Shown here in pieces: positions 8,672 through 18,154 of a stretch of DNA of 64,000 nucleotides (position 1 is the stretch's first letter; each line of letters starts with the position of its first letter). A program made the translations under genes and the position numbers. Below the pieces are notes generated by a model. That model made no database searches and had not been told where the DNA came from. It saw nothing but the letters and a program-made list of their open reading frames with translations. The stretch is from Streptomyces xanthochromogenes. Lineage in GTDB: Bacteria > Actinomycetota > Actinomycetes > Streptomycetales > Streptomycetaceae. Location: the NCBI RefSeq assembly GCF_014650455.1, contig NZ_BMUZ01000011.1:1-64000 (forward strand). The letters are read 5' to 3'.

Positions 8672-9439
8672 TCACGTACGGAGGTAGGACGCGCCGTTCA
8701 GGTCGAGGACCGTTCCCGAGGCCCACTCGGCCTCCGGCGACGCCAGCCACAGCACGGCCGCCGCGATCTCCTGCGCCGACGCGACCCGGCCGAACGGGCT
8801 CTGCGCCCGGATCGCCGCCCCCTCCTCACCGTCCAGGCGGGGCGCCACCCGCTCGGTGTCGAAGAACCCGGGGGCGACGGAGGCGACGCCGATGCCGTAC
8901 GGGGCCAGCGAGACGGCGAGCGACTGGCCCAGCGCGTGCACGGCCGCCTTCGTGGCGCCGTACGCGGGGTGGTCGGGCTCTCCCTTGAACGCGCCGCGCG
9001 AGCCGATGTTGACGATCCGGCCGCCCGTACCCTGCTCGATGATCCGGCGCCCGGTGAGGTAGCTGAGATGGGCCGTGCCCAGCAGGTTCACCGCGACATG
9101 CCGCTGCCACACGGCCACCCACTCGTCGTACGGGGTCTCGGCGAGCGGATGGCGCACGTTCACGGCCGCGTTGTTCACCAACACGTCGATGCCGCCGAGC
9201 AGTTCGGCCGCCGCGGACTCCACGGCCGCGGCGCCGGCCGGGTCGGACAGATCACCCCCGACCAGCCCGTGCCCCGGCCCCTCAAGCGACTCCAGCGTCA
9301 TCCGCGCCTCGTCCTCGCGCGAGCCGTAGTGCACGGCGACGCGGTCGCCGTTGGCCGCGAAGGCCCGGCAGACGGCGCGGCCCAGTCCCCGTGAGGCACC
9401 GCTGACCAGGACGCGGCGGCCCGAGGCACGCGGATTCAT
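8672..9439 (-). CDS. SDR-family oxidoreductase (FabG-like)
   Basis: 255 residues, classical SDR length. TGxxxGxG appears as SGASRGLG near residue 13, NNAAVN near residue 90, catalytic Ser in IGSRGAF and YGATK near residue 160, and the C-terminal SGTVLDLNG that is typical of FabG-like enzymes. ATG at 9439 is preceded by AGGAG. The gene stands alone, divergent from the protease. It reduces a ketone or oxidises an alcohol with NAD(P)(H); the substrate cannot be told. Confidence 0.9.
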   Translation of the reverse strand: MNPRASGRRVLVSGASRGLGRAVCRAFAANGDRVAVHYGSREDEARMTLESLEGPGHGLVGGDLSDPAGAAAVESAAAELLGGIDVLVNNAAVNVRHPLAETPYDEWVAVWQRHVAVNLLGTAHLSYLTGRRIIEQGTGGRIVNIGSRGAFKGEPDHPAYGATKAAVHALGQSLAVSLAPYGIGVASVAPGFFDTERVAPRLDGEEGAAIRAQSPFGRVASAQEIAAAVLWLASPEAEWASGTVLDLNGASYLRT

Positions 9440-9642
9440 GGCAGAACTCCTGTCGTAGGGGGATCCCTGTCGGGTCCATTCTCTCCTCCCCTCCACGGGG
9501 TTCCGACGGGCCGAGCGGGGTGGACACGGGCCGGGTCCCTTGCCCCGCGGTCCCCAAGGACGAGGGATTTCCCCGATGCCGGGCCCTCCGGGGCGGATCG
9601 AGTATGTCCGCACCGCTCTCCCCGACCTTCGAGAGGTGTGGA

Positions 9643-11052
9643 ATGAACATATCCAGACGTGCCGGTGCCGCCGCGTTGTGCGGGGTGGCCGCCGCCGCGG
9701 TGCTGTCCGTGCCGCCGGCGTTCGCGGCCCAGGGCGCCCGTTCGCAACCGGCCGATCCCGTGGCCCGGTCGGAAGTCGCCAGGTCGGAGCTGGCCGCCCT
9801 GCCGGCCGTGCCCAACACGGCGTACGGCCTCGATCCTGCGGCCGGGCAGGTGGTCCTCACCGTCAGCGACGCGGCCCAGGGCCCCGACCTGAACCGGCTG
9901 CTCGCGAAGGCCTCCGCCCTCGGCGGCGCGGTACGCGTCGAGCACACCAGGGGCAGGATGGTGCAGCAGAGCACCACGCACACCGGCGACAAACTCCAGG
10001 TGGTCGGCAACACCGGCAGCTGGTGCTCCATCGGCTTCAACGTCACGGACGGCAAGAGCAATTACGTTCTGACGGCCGGTCACTGCAAGGCCGCGAACGG
10101 ATGGCAGACCCCCGCGGGCGACTTCATCGGCAAGACCGTGAAGGTCGGCCCCAACGGCACCGACGCCAGCCTCGTGGCCAACGCGCTGACCCCCGACACC
10201 ACCACGTTCACCAAGGTCGGCACCGCACGGGTCGGCGAGAGCGTCTGCAAGAACGGTGCGACGTCCGGCACCACCTGCGGCACCGTCAACGCGGTCGACC
10301 AGACCGTCACCTACGACAACGGTGTGGTGGTCAACCACCTGATCCAGACCGGGAATCTGACGCAGTCCGGCGACAGCGGCGGCGGTCTGTACGACGGCTC
10401 GACGGCGCTCGGCGTGGTGAGCGGCGGCAGTGACACCGTGAGCAGCTTCTACCCGGTCACCAACGCGCTGAGCGACCTGGGGGTGCAGCTCGCCACCGGC
10501 GGGACGCCCGGCAGCAGCGTGACCGTGACCAACCCGGGTGACCAGACGAGTACGGTCGGGGGCCCGGCCCGCCTCCAGGTGGCCGCCACGGACACCACTT
10601 CCGGCGCCACCTTGGCCTACAGCGCCACCGGGCTTCCCGCGGGGCTCGCGATCGACTCCGCCACGGGGCTCATCTCCGGCACACCCACGGCGGCCGGCAC
10701 CTACCAGGTCACCGTCACGGCCACCGACCAGTCCAAGGCGGCGGGCAGCGCCTCCTTCACCTGGACGGTGAAGCCGGCCGGCGGCAGCGGCACGGTCACC
10801 GTCAACAGCCCGGGAAATCAGTCGAGTTGGGTCGGATACTGGATCTTCTCCTTCACGATCCAGGCCAAGGCCAGTGACGGCGGCGCCGTGACGTTCGGCG
10901 CCACCGGGCTGCCCGCAGGCGTGAGCATCAACGCGAAGACCGGGCTCGTCTCCGGCACTCCGACGGCCAGAGGCACGACCTCGGTCACGGTGACCGCCAC
11001 CGAGGCCAACGGCACGCGCGGCAGCACATCCTTCCAGTGGACCGTCACCTGA
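9643..11052 (+). CDS. Secreted chymotrypsin-like serine protease with two putative Ig domains
   Basis: 469 residues. Signal peptide: basic N-terminus, hydrophobic core about residues 8-28, cleavage after AFA. A short pro-region of about 80 residues precedes the S1-family catalytic domain (about 115-285). The triad is visible: H147 in TAGHC, D174 in GTDASLV, S245 in GDSGGG; Cys128/Cys148 and Cys202/Cys212 are placed for the usual disulfides. The pro-region is much shorter than in streptogrisin A/B precursors. Two related C-terminal modules follow (about 291-377 and 384-469), each with the putative-Ig pattern GLPAGL-IDSATGLISGTPT and a repeated TVTATD strand. These probably bind substrate or cell surface. 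Start is supported by GAGAGG just upstream. Confidence 0.92.
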   Translation: MNISRRAGAAALCGVAAAAVLSVPPAFAAQGARSQPADPVARSEVARSELAALPAVPNTAYGLDPAAGQVVLTVSDAAQGPDLNRLLAKASALGGAVRVEHTRGRMVQQSTTHTGDKLQVVGNTGSWCSIGFNVTDGKSNYVLTAGHCKAANGWQTPAGDFIGKTVKVGPNGTDASLVANALTPDTTTFTKVGTARVGESVCKNGATSGTTCGTVNAVDQTVTYDNGVVVNHLIQTGNLTQSGDSGGGLYDGSTALGVVSGGSDTVSSFYPVTNALSDLGVQLATGGTPGSSVTVTNPGDQTSTVGGPARLQVAATDTTSGATLAYSATGLPAGLAIDSATGLISGTPTAAGTYQVTVTATDQSKAAGSASFTWTVKPAGGSGTVTVNSPGNQSSWVGYWIFSFTIQAKASDGGAVTFGATGLPAGVSINAKTGLVSGTPTARGTTSVTVTATEANGTRGSTSFQWTVT

Positions 11053-11089
11053 GCCGACCGGATCGCCGGACTCCGGGAGTGAGGGCACG

Positions 11090-13858
11090 TCATCCGGACG
11101 GCGTCAACCTCCGCAGTGCGGGACCGAGTTCGGTCCGTGACCGGACGGCGAGTTTGCGGTAGATGCGGCTCAGCATGGCCTCGACCGTCTTCACCGACAG
11201 GTGGAGACGGTTCGCGGCTTCCTGGTTGGTGGCCCCCTCGGCGACGATCGCCGCGAGCCCTGCCTCGGCCTCGGTCAACGGCCCGGCCTCGGGCGCGGCG
11301 GGCCGCCCGAGGAGCGCGGTCCAGGGATGGGCTTGGATGCGGGCGAACAGCGCGTGGGCGCGATGGGTGGCTTCCCTCGCCGCGGCCTGCCGACGCCGGC
11401 CGCGTTCGAGGCGGGCGAGCTGCAGGAGGGTGCGCCCCTCCTCCAACTGGAGCCCCAGCAAGCGGAATTGGGAGAGCGAGCTCTCCAGGAGGGCACGGGC
11501 CAGGTCCGGTTCACCACTGCGGTCGCGGTACGCGGCCTCGGCCCTGGCCAGCGCGGCGCCCGCGCCGGTGTTCAGCGCCGGAGAACCCATGGCCCGCCGC
11601 ACCCGGGCCAGCAGGGCTCCGGCCTCGTCCGGGCGGCCCAGGCCCACCAGTGTCTCGATCAGCTCGGGCTGCCAGCGCAACGCCGTGGAGTCGCGCACCT
11701 GCTGGTCCGCTTCCAGACCGGCCACCTCGCGCAGGGCCTCCGCCGCCTGTGTCAGATGCCCGGTGACCAGACGTACCGTCCCCAGCGCGAACAGATTCCG
11801 CGAGGTGAAGACCAGGTCGCGCTCCTCGCGGGAGATCCGTACGCCGCGGGTGGCATGCGCGGCCGCCTCGGCGAAGCTGCCACCGGCGCTCTGGGCGAGG
11901 GCCGCCGTGTACGAGGCGGGCCCCGGCGAGAGGCCCGCTCCGGCGCACTGGCTCAGGGCCCGCTCGCTCCACTCAAGGGCCTGTACGCACGCCCCGGCGC
12001 GCGCGTCGACCTCGGCCAGGCTCCGCAGCACCTCCTGCAGGTCCTCCGCGTCGCCGGTGCGCTCGGCCAGCGGCAGCAGGCGCAGCAGCGCGTCACGGGC
12101 GAAGCCGAGCCGGTCGTCGAACACGGCGTGCCGCGCGGCGAGGTACTGCGGGCTGTTGCGGATGCCGACCCGCTCGGCGGGCACCGCGAGGGCCAGCGCG
12201 CGGGCCAGGGTACGGGTCGAGCCGGGGTGCCCGGTGATCCGCTCCATCCGGGCCCGCATGCTGAGCGCCGCCGCCTCCAGCGCGAGGTCTCCCCCGTTCC
12301 GGGCCATCCGCACCGCACGGTCGGCGGCCGCGCGGGCGCTGCCCGGCAGGCCGTCGCAGAGGTTGGTCCGTACCGCCACCCGCAGCTGCACGGCCGCCAG
12401 CAACGCGGGGTCGTCACCCGCCTGTTCACGGGCCCGCGCGATGATGTCGTCCAGTTCCGCCATGGCCTGGCCGCCCGCGTCGATCAGGGCGAGGAGCGCC
12501 GCGACCTGTTCCGCCCGGCCCGCGCCGGCGGCGCGCACCGCGTCGGCGACCCGCACGGCCAGGTCGAAACTGCCGCTCGCCGCCGCGTGTGAGGCGGCCG
12601 CCGCGAGGCGACGCATGCGCTCGGCACGACGGCCGGCCGGAGTGCGGTCGGCGGACAGGAGCAGGAGCTCCGCGGCCAGGGCCCGCTCGCCACGCGAACC
12701 GGCCTGTCGCGCGGCCGACTCCCCCGACTCCGCCAGCGCCCGGTCGAACGCGTCGGAGGCCAGGAGCCGGTGCCGGACGGCGCGCACCGGGTCGTCGACC
12801 GCCGCGGCCAGCGCCAGGTGGGCGGCCGCCGAGGCCGAACGCGTCATGCTGTGCGCGGCCGCGTCCCGCAGCGCCCGCGCGCCGAACTCGACGACGCCGG
12901 TCGCCTCGACCCGTACGATCCCGGCGTTGCGCGCCTCGGCCAGGTGACGCGCGGCTGCGTCCGCGCATCCGGCCCGTCGCAGCAGGGCCGGGCTCGGGCG
13001 GTGGGCCAGGGCGGCGGTCAGGAGCGTGGCCCGGGTCCCCGGGTCGAGGGTGCACAGCCACGCGTCGGCGGCGGCCCGTACCGAGTCCGGCACCGGTGGT
13101 GCGACGCGGCCCCACGGATCCGCCCGTTGGCGCAGCTGACCTTCGACCGTCGCCCGCACCAAGGCCGGATTGCCTCCGGTGTGCTGGTGTATGCGCACGG
13201 CCCAACCCGCAGGCAGGGCGTGCGAGTTGAGTGCGTCCGTCACCTCGTCGACCGTGAGCGGTTCGAGCGGCAGCCGTGTCGCGTGGTCGCCGCAGAGCCG
13301 GCCGGCGAGCGGCGTCTCGTGGGCACCGCGTTCGGCGACGACCACGCGCAACCGCTCGGGCGCCGACGCGCGCAGGGCGTGGCCGAGCGCGGCGGCGCCG
13401 GCCGCGTCGATCCACTGGGCGTCATCGATCAGCAGGAGCGCGGGGCGGTCCCGTGCGAGGGCCGCGAAGAGGTCCGTCAGCGCGAGACGAACGGCCAGCG
13501 GGTCCCCGGCCGCGTTCGCGGGCGTCCCGCGTCCGATGGCGGCGACGAGGGCTCTCCGCTCGTCCTCCGCCGGTGCGTCGGCCGCGGCGGACGGCCGGGC
13601 GGCGAACAGCGTGGCGAGCGCGGCATGCGCGAGCCCCTGGTCCCCGGGGGCGGGAGTCATCCGCAGCACCGGCTCGCCGGCTTCCACCGCCCGACGGCCC
13701 AGCTCCGACAGCAGTACGGACTTCCCCGAGCCCCACGGGCCGTGCACCACCAGCCGGCCGCCCGGGCGCAGCAGGTGCCCGGCCCGGTCGGCCGCCTTCC
13801 GCCAGGGCGCTCCCACGTCGGCCACGAGCGTGAGGCTGCTGCCGCGGTCCGAGGTCAT
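11090..13858 (-). CDS. Large LuxR-family (LAL-type) ATPase transcriptional regulator
   Basis: 922 residues. The N-terminal AAA/NACHT-like ATPase has Walker A GPWGSGKS at residues 40-47 and Walker B ALLLIDDAQW near residue 140. The middle is a long Ala/Leu/Arg-rich helical array resembling TPR repeats, with no clear catalytic residues. The last 65 residues form a LuxR-type helix-turn-helix (LTEAEAGLAAIVAEGATNQE, then SVKTVEAMLSRIYRKL). Such proteins are usually ATP-dependent activators that respond to a small ligand. It is convergent with the protease gene and follows the GH9 gene on the same strand with 166 bp between. Its target is not evident. Confidence 0.93.
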   Translation of the reverse strand: MTSDRGSSLTLVADVGAPWRKAADRAGHLLRPGGRLVVHGPWGSGKSVLLSELGRRAVEAGEPVLRMTPAPGDQGLAHAALATLFAARPSAAADAPAEDERRALVAAIGRGTPANAAGDPLAVRLALTDLFAALARDRPALLLIDDAQWIDAAGAAALGHALRASAPERLRVVVAERGAHETPLAGRLCGDHATRLPLEPLTVDEVTDALNSHALPAGWAVRIHQHTGGNPALVRATVEGQLRQRADPWGRVAPPVPDSVRAAADAWLCTLDPGTRATLLTAALAHRPSPALLRRAGCADAAARHLAEARNAGIVRVEATGVVEFGARALRDAAAHSMTRSASAAAHLALAAAVDDPVRAVRHRLLASDAFDRALAESGESAARQAGSRGERALAAELLLLSADRTPAGRRAERMRRLAAAASHAAASGSFDLAVRVADAVRAAGAGRAEQVAALLALIDAGGQAMAELDDIIARAREQAGDDPALLAAVQLRVAVRTNLCDGLPGSARAAADRAVRMARNGGDLALEAAALSMRARMERITGHPGSTRTLARALALAVPAERVGIRNSPQYLAARHAVFDDRLGFARDALLRLLPLAERTGDAEDLQEVLRSLAEVDARAGACVQALEWSERALSQCAGAGLSPGPASYTAALAQSAGGSFAEAAAHATRGVRISREERDLVFTSRNLFALGTVRLVTGHLTQAAEALREVAGLEADQQVRDSTALRWQPELIETLVGLGRPDEAGALLARVRRAMGSPALNTGAGAALARAEAAYRDRSGEPDLARALLESSLSQFRLLGLQLEEGRTLLQLARLERGRRRQAAAREATHRAHALFARIQAHPWTALLGRPAAPEAGPLTEAEAGLAAIVAEGATNQEAANRLHLSVKTVEAMLSRIYRKLAVRSRTELGPALRRLTPSG

Positions 13859-14024
13859 GGCGTCACGGTAGGCCGCGCCCGCGGCGCCAACAAGCGTCGT
13901 GGCGCCACCTCCCCACGCCGCGTGCGCCGCACCGCGGGCACGTCCCGGGAGGAACGCCTGCGTACGTCGTGCCTCGGGACGAACGCCGCGTACGTCACGC
14001 CGGGGGCGGGAACAGCGCCGGGGG

Positions 14025-15902
14025 TCACGCCGCGGACAGGGCGAAGGCCAGGAGCGCCGTCGAGGTGAAGTCGTCGGCGGGCTCGACCGTCTGCCAGGCC
14101 CCTACCCGGTCGACGTAGCGGGCGCCCTTGCCGTCGAACCGCTTCCACTCGGCGCCGCCCGCGGCACACGCTCGCGTCCCGTCCAGGGTGTCGTTGTCAC
14201 CGGAGAGCTTCTTGGCCCCGTTGGGCCCATTGACGACCGCGCCCCGCAGCAGCGCGCCCCGGCCGGTGAGGCTGCCCGCCAGGTTGGCCACCTGGTGGGC
14301 CGGGCAGTGCGGGAACACCTCGCCGGTGCCGATCATGAAGCTCGTCCCCCAAGCGTTGGCGCCCAGCGCCCAGCCGCGCTGTTGCCCGGCGAAGGCGTCG
14401 TAGTGGTGGTCGCCGGTGGCCCGGGCGTAGAGGGCGGCCGTGGCCACGAGTCCGAAGGTGTGCGGCACGGCGTCGAAGTCCGTGTAGCGGGCGCCGGCGC
14501 GGAACGGGTCCTTGGCGGCACGGCGTTCTCCGTTCGCGAGTTGCCTGCGCAGGTCGGCGGCGACCGGGTCAGAGGGACCGAGGCGCAGCAGGTCCGCGTG
14601 GGCGAGCGCGCTCACGTCGGAGACATCGAGGGTGCCGAGGTTGCCCGAGGCCAGGTAGGCACGCGCCCATGTGCCGGCCTGCTTGCGCCAGCCCTCCGCC
14701 CTGTCGTCGCCCACCTTCCGTGCGGCCAATGCCAGTTCGGCCGCCGCGAATTCCATGTCGTCCTGCCAGGAGTCCTCGCTGTAGAAGGCGTGCGGGAACG
14801 TGGTGACCAACGGACGGGGGTGGTGCGTGTCGGCCTGGCCGTAGAGGGCGGCGGCCTTGTCCAGCCATTGGCGGGCGGCGGCCGGATCCCGGGTCGCGTC
14901 GAGCTGCGCGGCCAGCGCGAAGGCGGCGGCGACCCGGCCCGCCAGGTTCGGGCTGATCGGCGCCCCGGGTTCGTTGGCGCGGAAGACGGGGCGGCGCTGG
15001 ACCAGTTGGTCCGGGTCGCCGTCGTGCACCTTCAGGGCGTCGTCCGCCTCCGGCAGGCGCCACACGTCGTGGTCGCCGTGCAGGTTCTTGTCGCCGGCCC
15101 CCAGGCCGACCTGTGCGTAGAGCGTCCGGCTTCGTCCGTCCCACATCCTGTCGAGCCAGGACAGACCGCGCCGGGCCTCCGCCTCCAGACCGGGGACATC
15201 GGGCAACTCCCTCTGCGCGAGCAGCAGTTCGTCCGTGGCGTAGGAGGCGGTGTGGGTGAACTTGAGATAGTCCCCCGCGTCGAACCAGCCCCCCGACACG
15301 TCGACGGGACCGCCGGTCCGGCGCAGCGGGGCGGTCAGCTCGGTGCCGTCGTCGTTGTACCGGGGCCGGGCGTACACACTCGCCGAACGGTCCGCGAGGT
15401 GGGACGGGCGGCGCCCGAGGTCGCCGGGGACGGTGTCGGCGCCGTCGCGCTGCGCCTGGAAGAAGCGGACGTTGTCGGCCGCCAGGCCCTTCATCAGGGT
15501 GCTCGCCGGAGCGACGGCGAACCGGGGCGAGGTGGCCTCGGCCGTGCCGGTCACGCGCAGCCGGTAGGTGCCCGACCTGGTGAGGGTGGAGAGGTCGAGG
15601 GGCCGCACCGTGTCGTACGCCCCGTTCCACGCTCCCGTACTGGGCCCGGGAGCACCGTCGAGGACGGCCTGCCCGGCCTCGTCGACCACCTCGAAGTGCG
15701 TCCCGGCCAGTTTGTCCCGCGGCCCCATCACGAAGGCGGTCTTGTGCTCGCCGCTGACGTAGCCGCCCTGGTCGACCCGGATGGCGACCGGCCCCGGTTC
15801 GTCGCGGTGCGAGGGCAGCGCGTACCAGGCGATGCCTCCCGCGCCCAGGCAGAGTACGAGACCGGAGACGAGAACCCGGGGGCGTGGCAGGCGCGGAGAC
15901 AT
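14025..15902 (-). CDS. Glycoside hydrolase family 9 (endoglucanase-like), membrane-anchored or secreted
   Basis: 625 residues. One hydrophobic segment at residues 10-29 follows a basic N-terminus; no clear lipobox, so a signal anchor or signal peptide. An Ig-like CelD-type domain (about 37-132) precedes the GH9 (alpha/alpha)6 barrel. The catalytic aspartates are in GGWFDAGDYLKF (D208, D211) and the general acid is E607 in VEPADDFTSTALLAFAL at the C-terminal end, both in the order seen in GH9 enzymes. Substrates of the family are beta-1,4 glucans and related glycans; some Ig-GH9 proteins act on chitooligosaccharides, so cellulose is not certain. No carbohydrate-binding module is present. Confidence 0.9.
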   Translation of the reverse strand: MSPRLPRPRVLVSGLVLCLGAGGIAWYALPSHRDEPGPVAIRVDQGGYVSGEHKTAFVMGPRDKLAGTHFEVVDEAGQAVLDGAPGPSTGAWNGAYDTVRPLDLSTLTRSGTYRLRVTGTAEATSPRFAVAPASTLMKGLAADNVRFFQAQRDGADTVPGDLGRRPSHLADRSASVYARPRYNDDGTELTAPLRRTGGPVDVSGGWFDAGDYLKFTHTASYATDELLLAQRELPDVPGLEAEARRGLSWLDRMWDGRSRTLYAQVGLGAGDKNLHGDHDVWRLPEADDALKVHDGDPDQLVQRRPVFRANEPGAPISPNLAGRVAAAFALAAQLDATRDPAAARQWLDKAAALYGQADTHHPRPLVTTFPHAFYSEDSWQDDMEFAAAELALAARKVGDDRAEGWRKQAGTWARAYLASGNLGTLDVSDVSALAHADLLRLGPSDPVAADLRRQLANGERRAAKDPFRAGARYTDFDAVPHTFGLVATAALYARATGDHHYDAFAGQQRGWALGANAWGTSFMIGTGEVFPHCPAHQVANLAGSLTGRGALLRGAVVNGPNGAKKLSGDNDTLDGTRACAAGGAEWKRFDGKGARYVDRVGAWQTVEPADDFTSTALLAFALSAA

Positions 15903-16063
15903 CGGGGCTGGCTGCTGCCTTCTCTTGACGGACGGACATGCGCGTGGCCGACGGGCGGACCGTTGGCCGGCGGGCGGGCTTCCGCACCCGCGGCGCCGCC
16001 CGCGTCAGCCTACGGGCGCCCGGTCACCGCGGTTCCGCCGCCCCGTGGAACGCGGACCGTCGC

Positions 16064-16101
16064 GTCCGGTGCGGGCACCGAACGCGATGCCCGCACCGGA
16101 C
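16064..16101 (-). terminator. Hairpin terminator after dipZ
   Basis: Perfect 14-bp arms GTCCGGTGCGGGCA (16064-16077) and its complement (16088-16101) with a 10-nt loop, 14 nt after the dipZ stop. No T tract. Confidence 0.7.
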
Positions 16102-16115
16102 CCCGTGGCTGTCGG

Positions 16116-17912
16116 CTATCCGAAGGTGAAGGCGTAGCCCTCGACTCCCGGGGCGACGCGGAGTTCGAGGTTGCCCTGGGCCGGCTTGTCGTCGTTGACC
16201 AGGGCGTACAGGGACGGCGTGCCGTGCACCTGGATGGTCTTGGTGACCTTGCCGTTGACGAGGACCGTCACGGGCCCGTCGCCGCCCAGGACCAGGTTGA
16301 CGTTCTTGGCCCGGTAGGTGAAGGCGAGCCGCGCGTTACCTCCGGCAGTGAAGTGGTCGTAACCAGCGGTCCAAGTCCCGTCCAGGGACAGGCTGTTGAG
16401 CGGAACCACCTTCGGGAAGTGGTAGATGGCCGGTTTGTCGTCGACGAGCGCGGTTCCGACGTAGCCCTGGATGCGCAGATTGCTGAGATACGTCTCCGGG
16501 GTGCGGTCCACGGTCAGGACGTCGGCCTTCTGGCCGGTCTTCGGCGGCAGTTGGACCTTCGGGTCGGCCTGCTGCAGGAGGGTCCGGATCAGGTTCTCGG
16601 TCTGGTCGTACTGCCCCTCGCCGAACTTGAAGTAGCGCACCGTTCCGTTGGAGTCGATGAGGTACTTGGCGGGCCAGAAGCGGTTGCGGTAGTTGTCCCA
16701 GGTGGTCAGCTTGTTGTCGAGGGCGACCGGATAGGTGACGCCCAGCTTCTTCGCCTGGCTCGCCACGTTGCCCGCATCCTTCTCGAACGGGAACTCCGGC
16801 GAGTGCACGCCGATCACTTCGAGCCCGTACGCCTTGTACGCGGCGTTCCACGCCTCGATGTGCGGCAGGCTGCGCTGACAGTTGATGCAGGAGTAGGTCC
16901 AGAAGTCGATCAGCACGACCTTGCCGTGCTGGGCAGCGAGGTCGACGGGCGCGCCGCCGGGAGTGTTGAGCCACTTGGCGATGCCGGCGATGGCCGGGGC
17001 CCTGCCGCAGGAGCGGAGCTGGTCGACGCCGTCCTCGCAGCGGGAGAGCTCCTTGTTGGCGTTGTCGTAGAGCCCCGACAGCTGCTGACGGGCCGTGTCG
17101 CTGTCCTCGATCTTCTTCTGCGCCGCCGATGTGTAGTCGGGCAGTGCGCGCTGGATGGCGTCCGTGACGTTGAACGCCAGGCCGAATGCGAGGGCGACCA
17201 TCAGCACACCGGCGACGATGCGGAACTTGCGGGCCCGGGTGCGGAAGGCCGCGACGCGCTCGGCCACGCGTCGTCCGGCCAGCGCGAAGGCGAGCAGCGG
17301 TACCGCCGTGCCGACGGCGAACGCGAGTGTCAGGGCGACGATCTCAGCGCTGATCCGCCCGCGCGCTCCGGCGACCGTGATCGCCGCCAGGACGGGGCCG
17401 GCACACGGCACGTACAGCAGACCGAGCCCGAGGCCGAGGACGAACGCGCTGCCGCCCTGGTTGACCTGCCGTTGCGGGAGGCGGGCGAACGGCTTCTCAA
17501 GGAGACGTTCGACGGGCGGGAAGATGAGCCCGAACCCGATCAGCACCAGCAGGGCCAGGCCGATGTAACGCAGGATGTCCTGCGGCAGACCGAGGGCCGA
17601 CAGCAGGGTCACGCCGAGCAGGGTGAAGAAGCTGAAGCTGAGCACCAGGCCCGCGACCACCGCGTAGGGCCGCCGGTTGCGTGTGCGCCGGGGAGCCTCC
17701 TGCGGGGCGAGCTCTTCCGGGTCGGCCACGAGGGTGCCCGTGGCCCCGGCAGCGCCTTTTGCCGGCTCTCGAGGCTTCCCTCTGCCGGGGCGGGGTTCGG
17801 TGTCCGTCCCGGGGCCGCCCGCCAGGAACACGACGGGCAGGACCGGCAGGATGCACGGTGACACCGCGGTGATCAGCCCGCCCAGGAGTCCGATCAGGAT
17901 CAGGATCAGCAT
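16116..17912 (-). CDS. dipZ: DipZ-like fusion: CcdA membrane domain plus thioredoxin domain
   Basis: 598 residues. The N-terminal CcdA/DsbD-type membrane part has about six to seven hydrophobic segments with the redox cysteines in SPCILPVLP (Cys20) and VPCAGPVLA (Cys170), interrupted by a charged Pro/Gly-rich loop at about residues 33-80. A periplasmic-side thioredoxin domain follows with CxxC C342-I-N-C345 in TYSCINCQRS, then a C-terminal beta domain (LSLDGTWTAGYDHFTAGG). The architecture equals mycobacterial DipZ, which passes electrons across the membrane to extracytoplasmic thiol proteins. The neighbouring fasciclin gene on the same strand repeats the mpt83-dipZ-mpt70 neighbourhood. Partner substrates are unknown. 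Confidence 0.93.
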   Translation of the reverse strand: MLILILIGLLGGLITAVSPCILPVLPVVFLAGGPGTDTEPRPGRGKPREPAKGAAGATGTLVADPEELAPQEAPRRTRNRRPYAVVAGLVLSFSFFTLLGVTLLSALGLPQDILRYIGLALLVLIGFGLIFPPVERLLEKPFARLPQRQVNQGGSAFVLGLGLGLLYVPCAGPVLAAITVAGARGRISAEIVALTLAFAVGTAVPLLAFALAGRRVAERVAAFRTRARKFRIVAGVLMVALAFGLAFNVTDAIQRALPDYTSAAQKKIEDSDTARQQLSGLYDNANKELSRCEDGVDQLRSCGRAPAIAGIAKWLNTPGGAPVDLAAQHGKVVLIDFWTYSCINCQRSLPHIEAWNAAYKAYGLEVIGVHSPEFPFEKDAGNVASQAKKLGVTYPVALDNKLTTWDNYRNRFWPAKYLIDSNGTVRYFKFGEGQYDQTENLIRTLLQQADPKVQLPPKTGQKADVLTVDRTPETYLSNLRIQGYVGTALVDDKPAIYHFPKVVPLNSLSLDGTWTAGYDHFTAGGNARLAFTYRAKNVNLVLGGDGPVTVLVNGKVTKTIQVHGTPSLYALVNDDKPAQGNLELRVAPGVEGYAFTFG

Positions 17913-18034
17913 GGCGGCCTGCTCTCGGGAAACGAAGGCCGACTGTCGGCGACCTCCTGCCCCCTTGATTCGTCGCCATGGCGCCGGCGGATTGCCCCGG
18001 GGGACGCGGGCGCCCGGTGCGCGCGGGTGCTCGA

Positions 18035-18116
18035 TCCCCGTCCCCCAGAGCCCCGGGGCGGGCCGGCCTCACAGCGACGTCCCCCAGGCCCGGATCGGGG
18101 CTCTGGGGGACGGGGA
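18035..18116 (-). terminator. Long inverted repeat after the fasciclin gene
   Basis: Perfect 20-bp arms (18035-18054 and 18097-18116; left arm TCCCCGTCCCCCAGAGCCCC) separated by 42 bp. It starts 38 nt after the fasciclin stop and lies before dipZ, so it probably terminates the fasciclin message or attenuates read-through into dipZ. Confidence 0.6.
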
Positions 18117-18154
18117 GGGCGTGATGCTGCACGCCCTGCGCGGCCGGTCTGCGC

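Noticed and set aside
13899..17861. Open frame of 1320 codons on the plus strand
   Set aside because: It is antisense to the GH9 and dipZ genes, whose translated products show complete family motifs. Long antisense frames are normal at this GC content.
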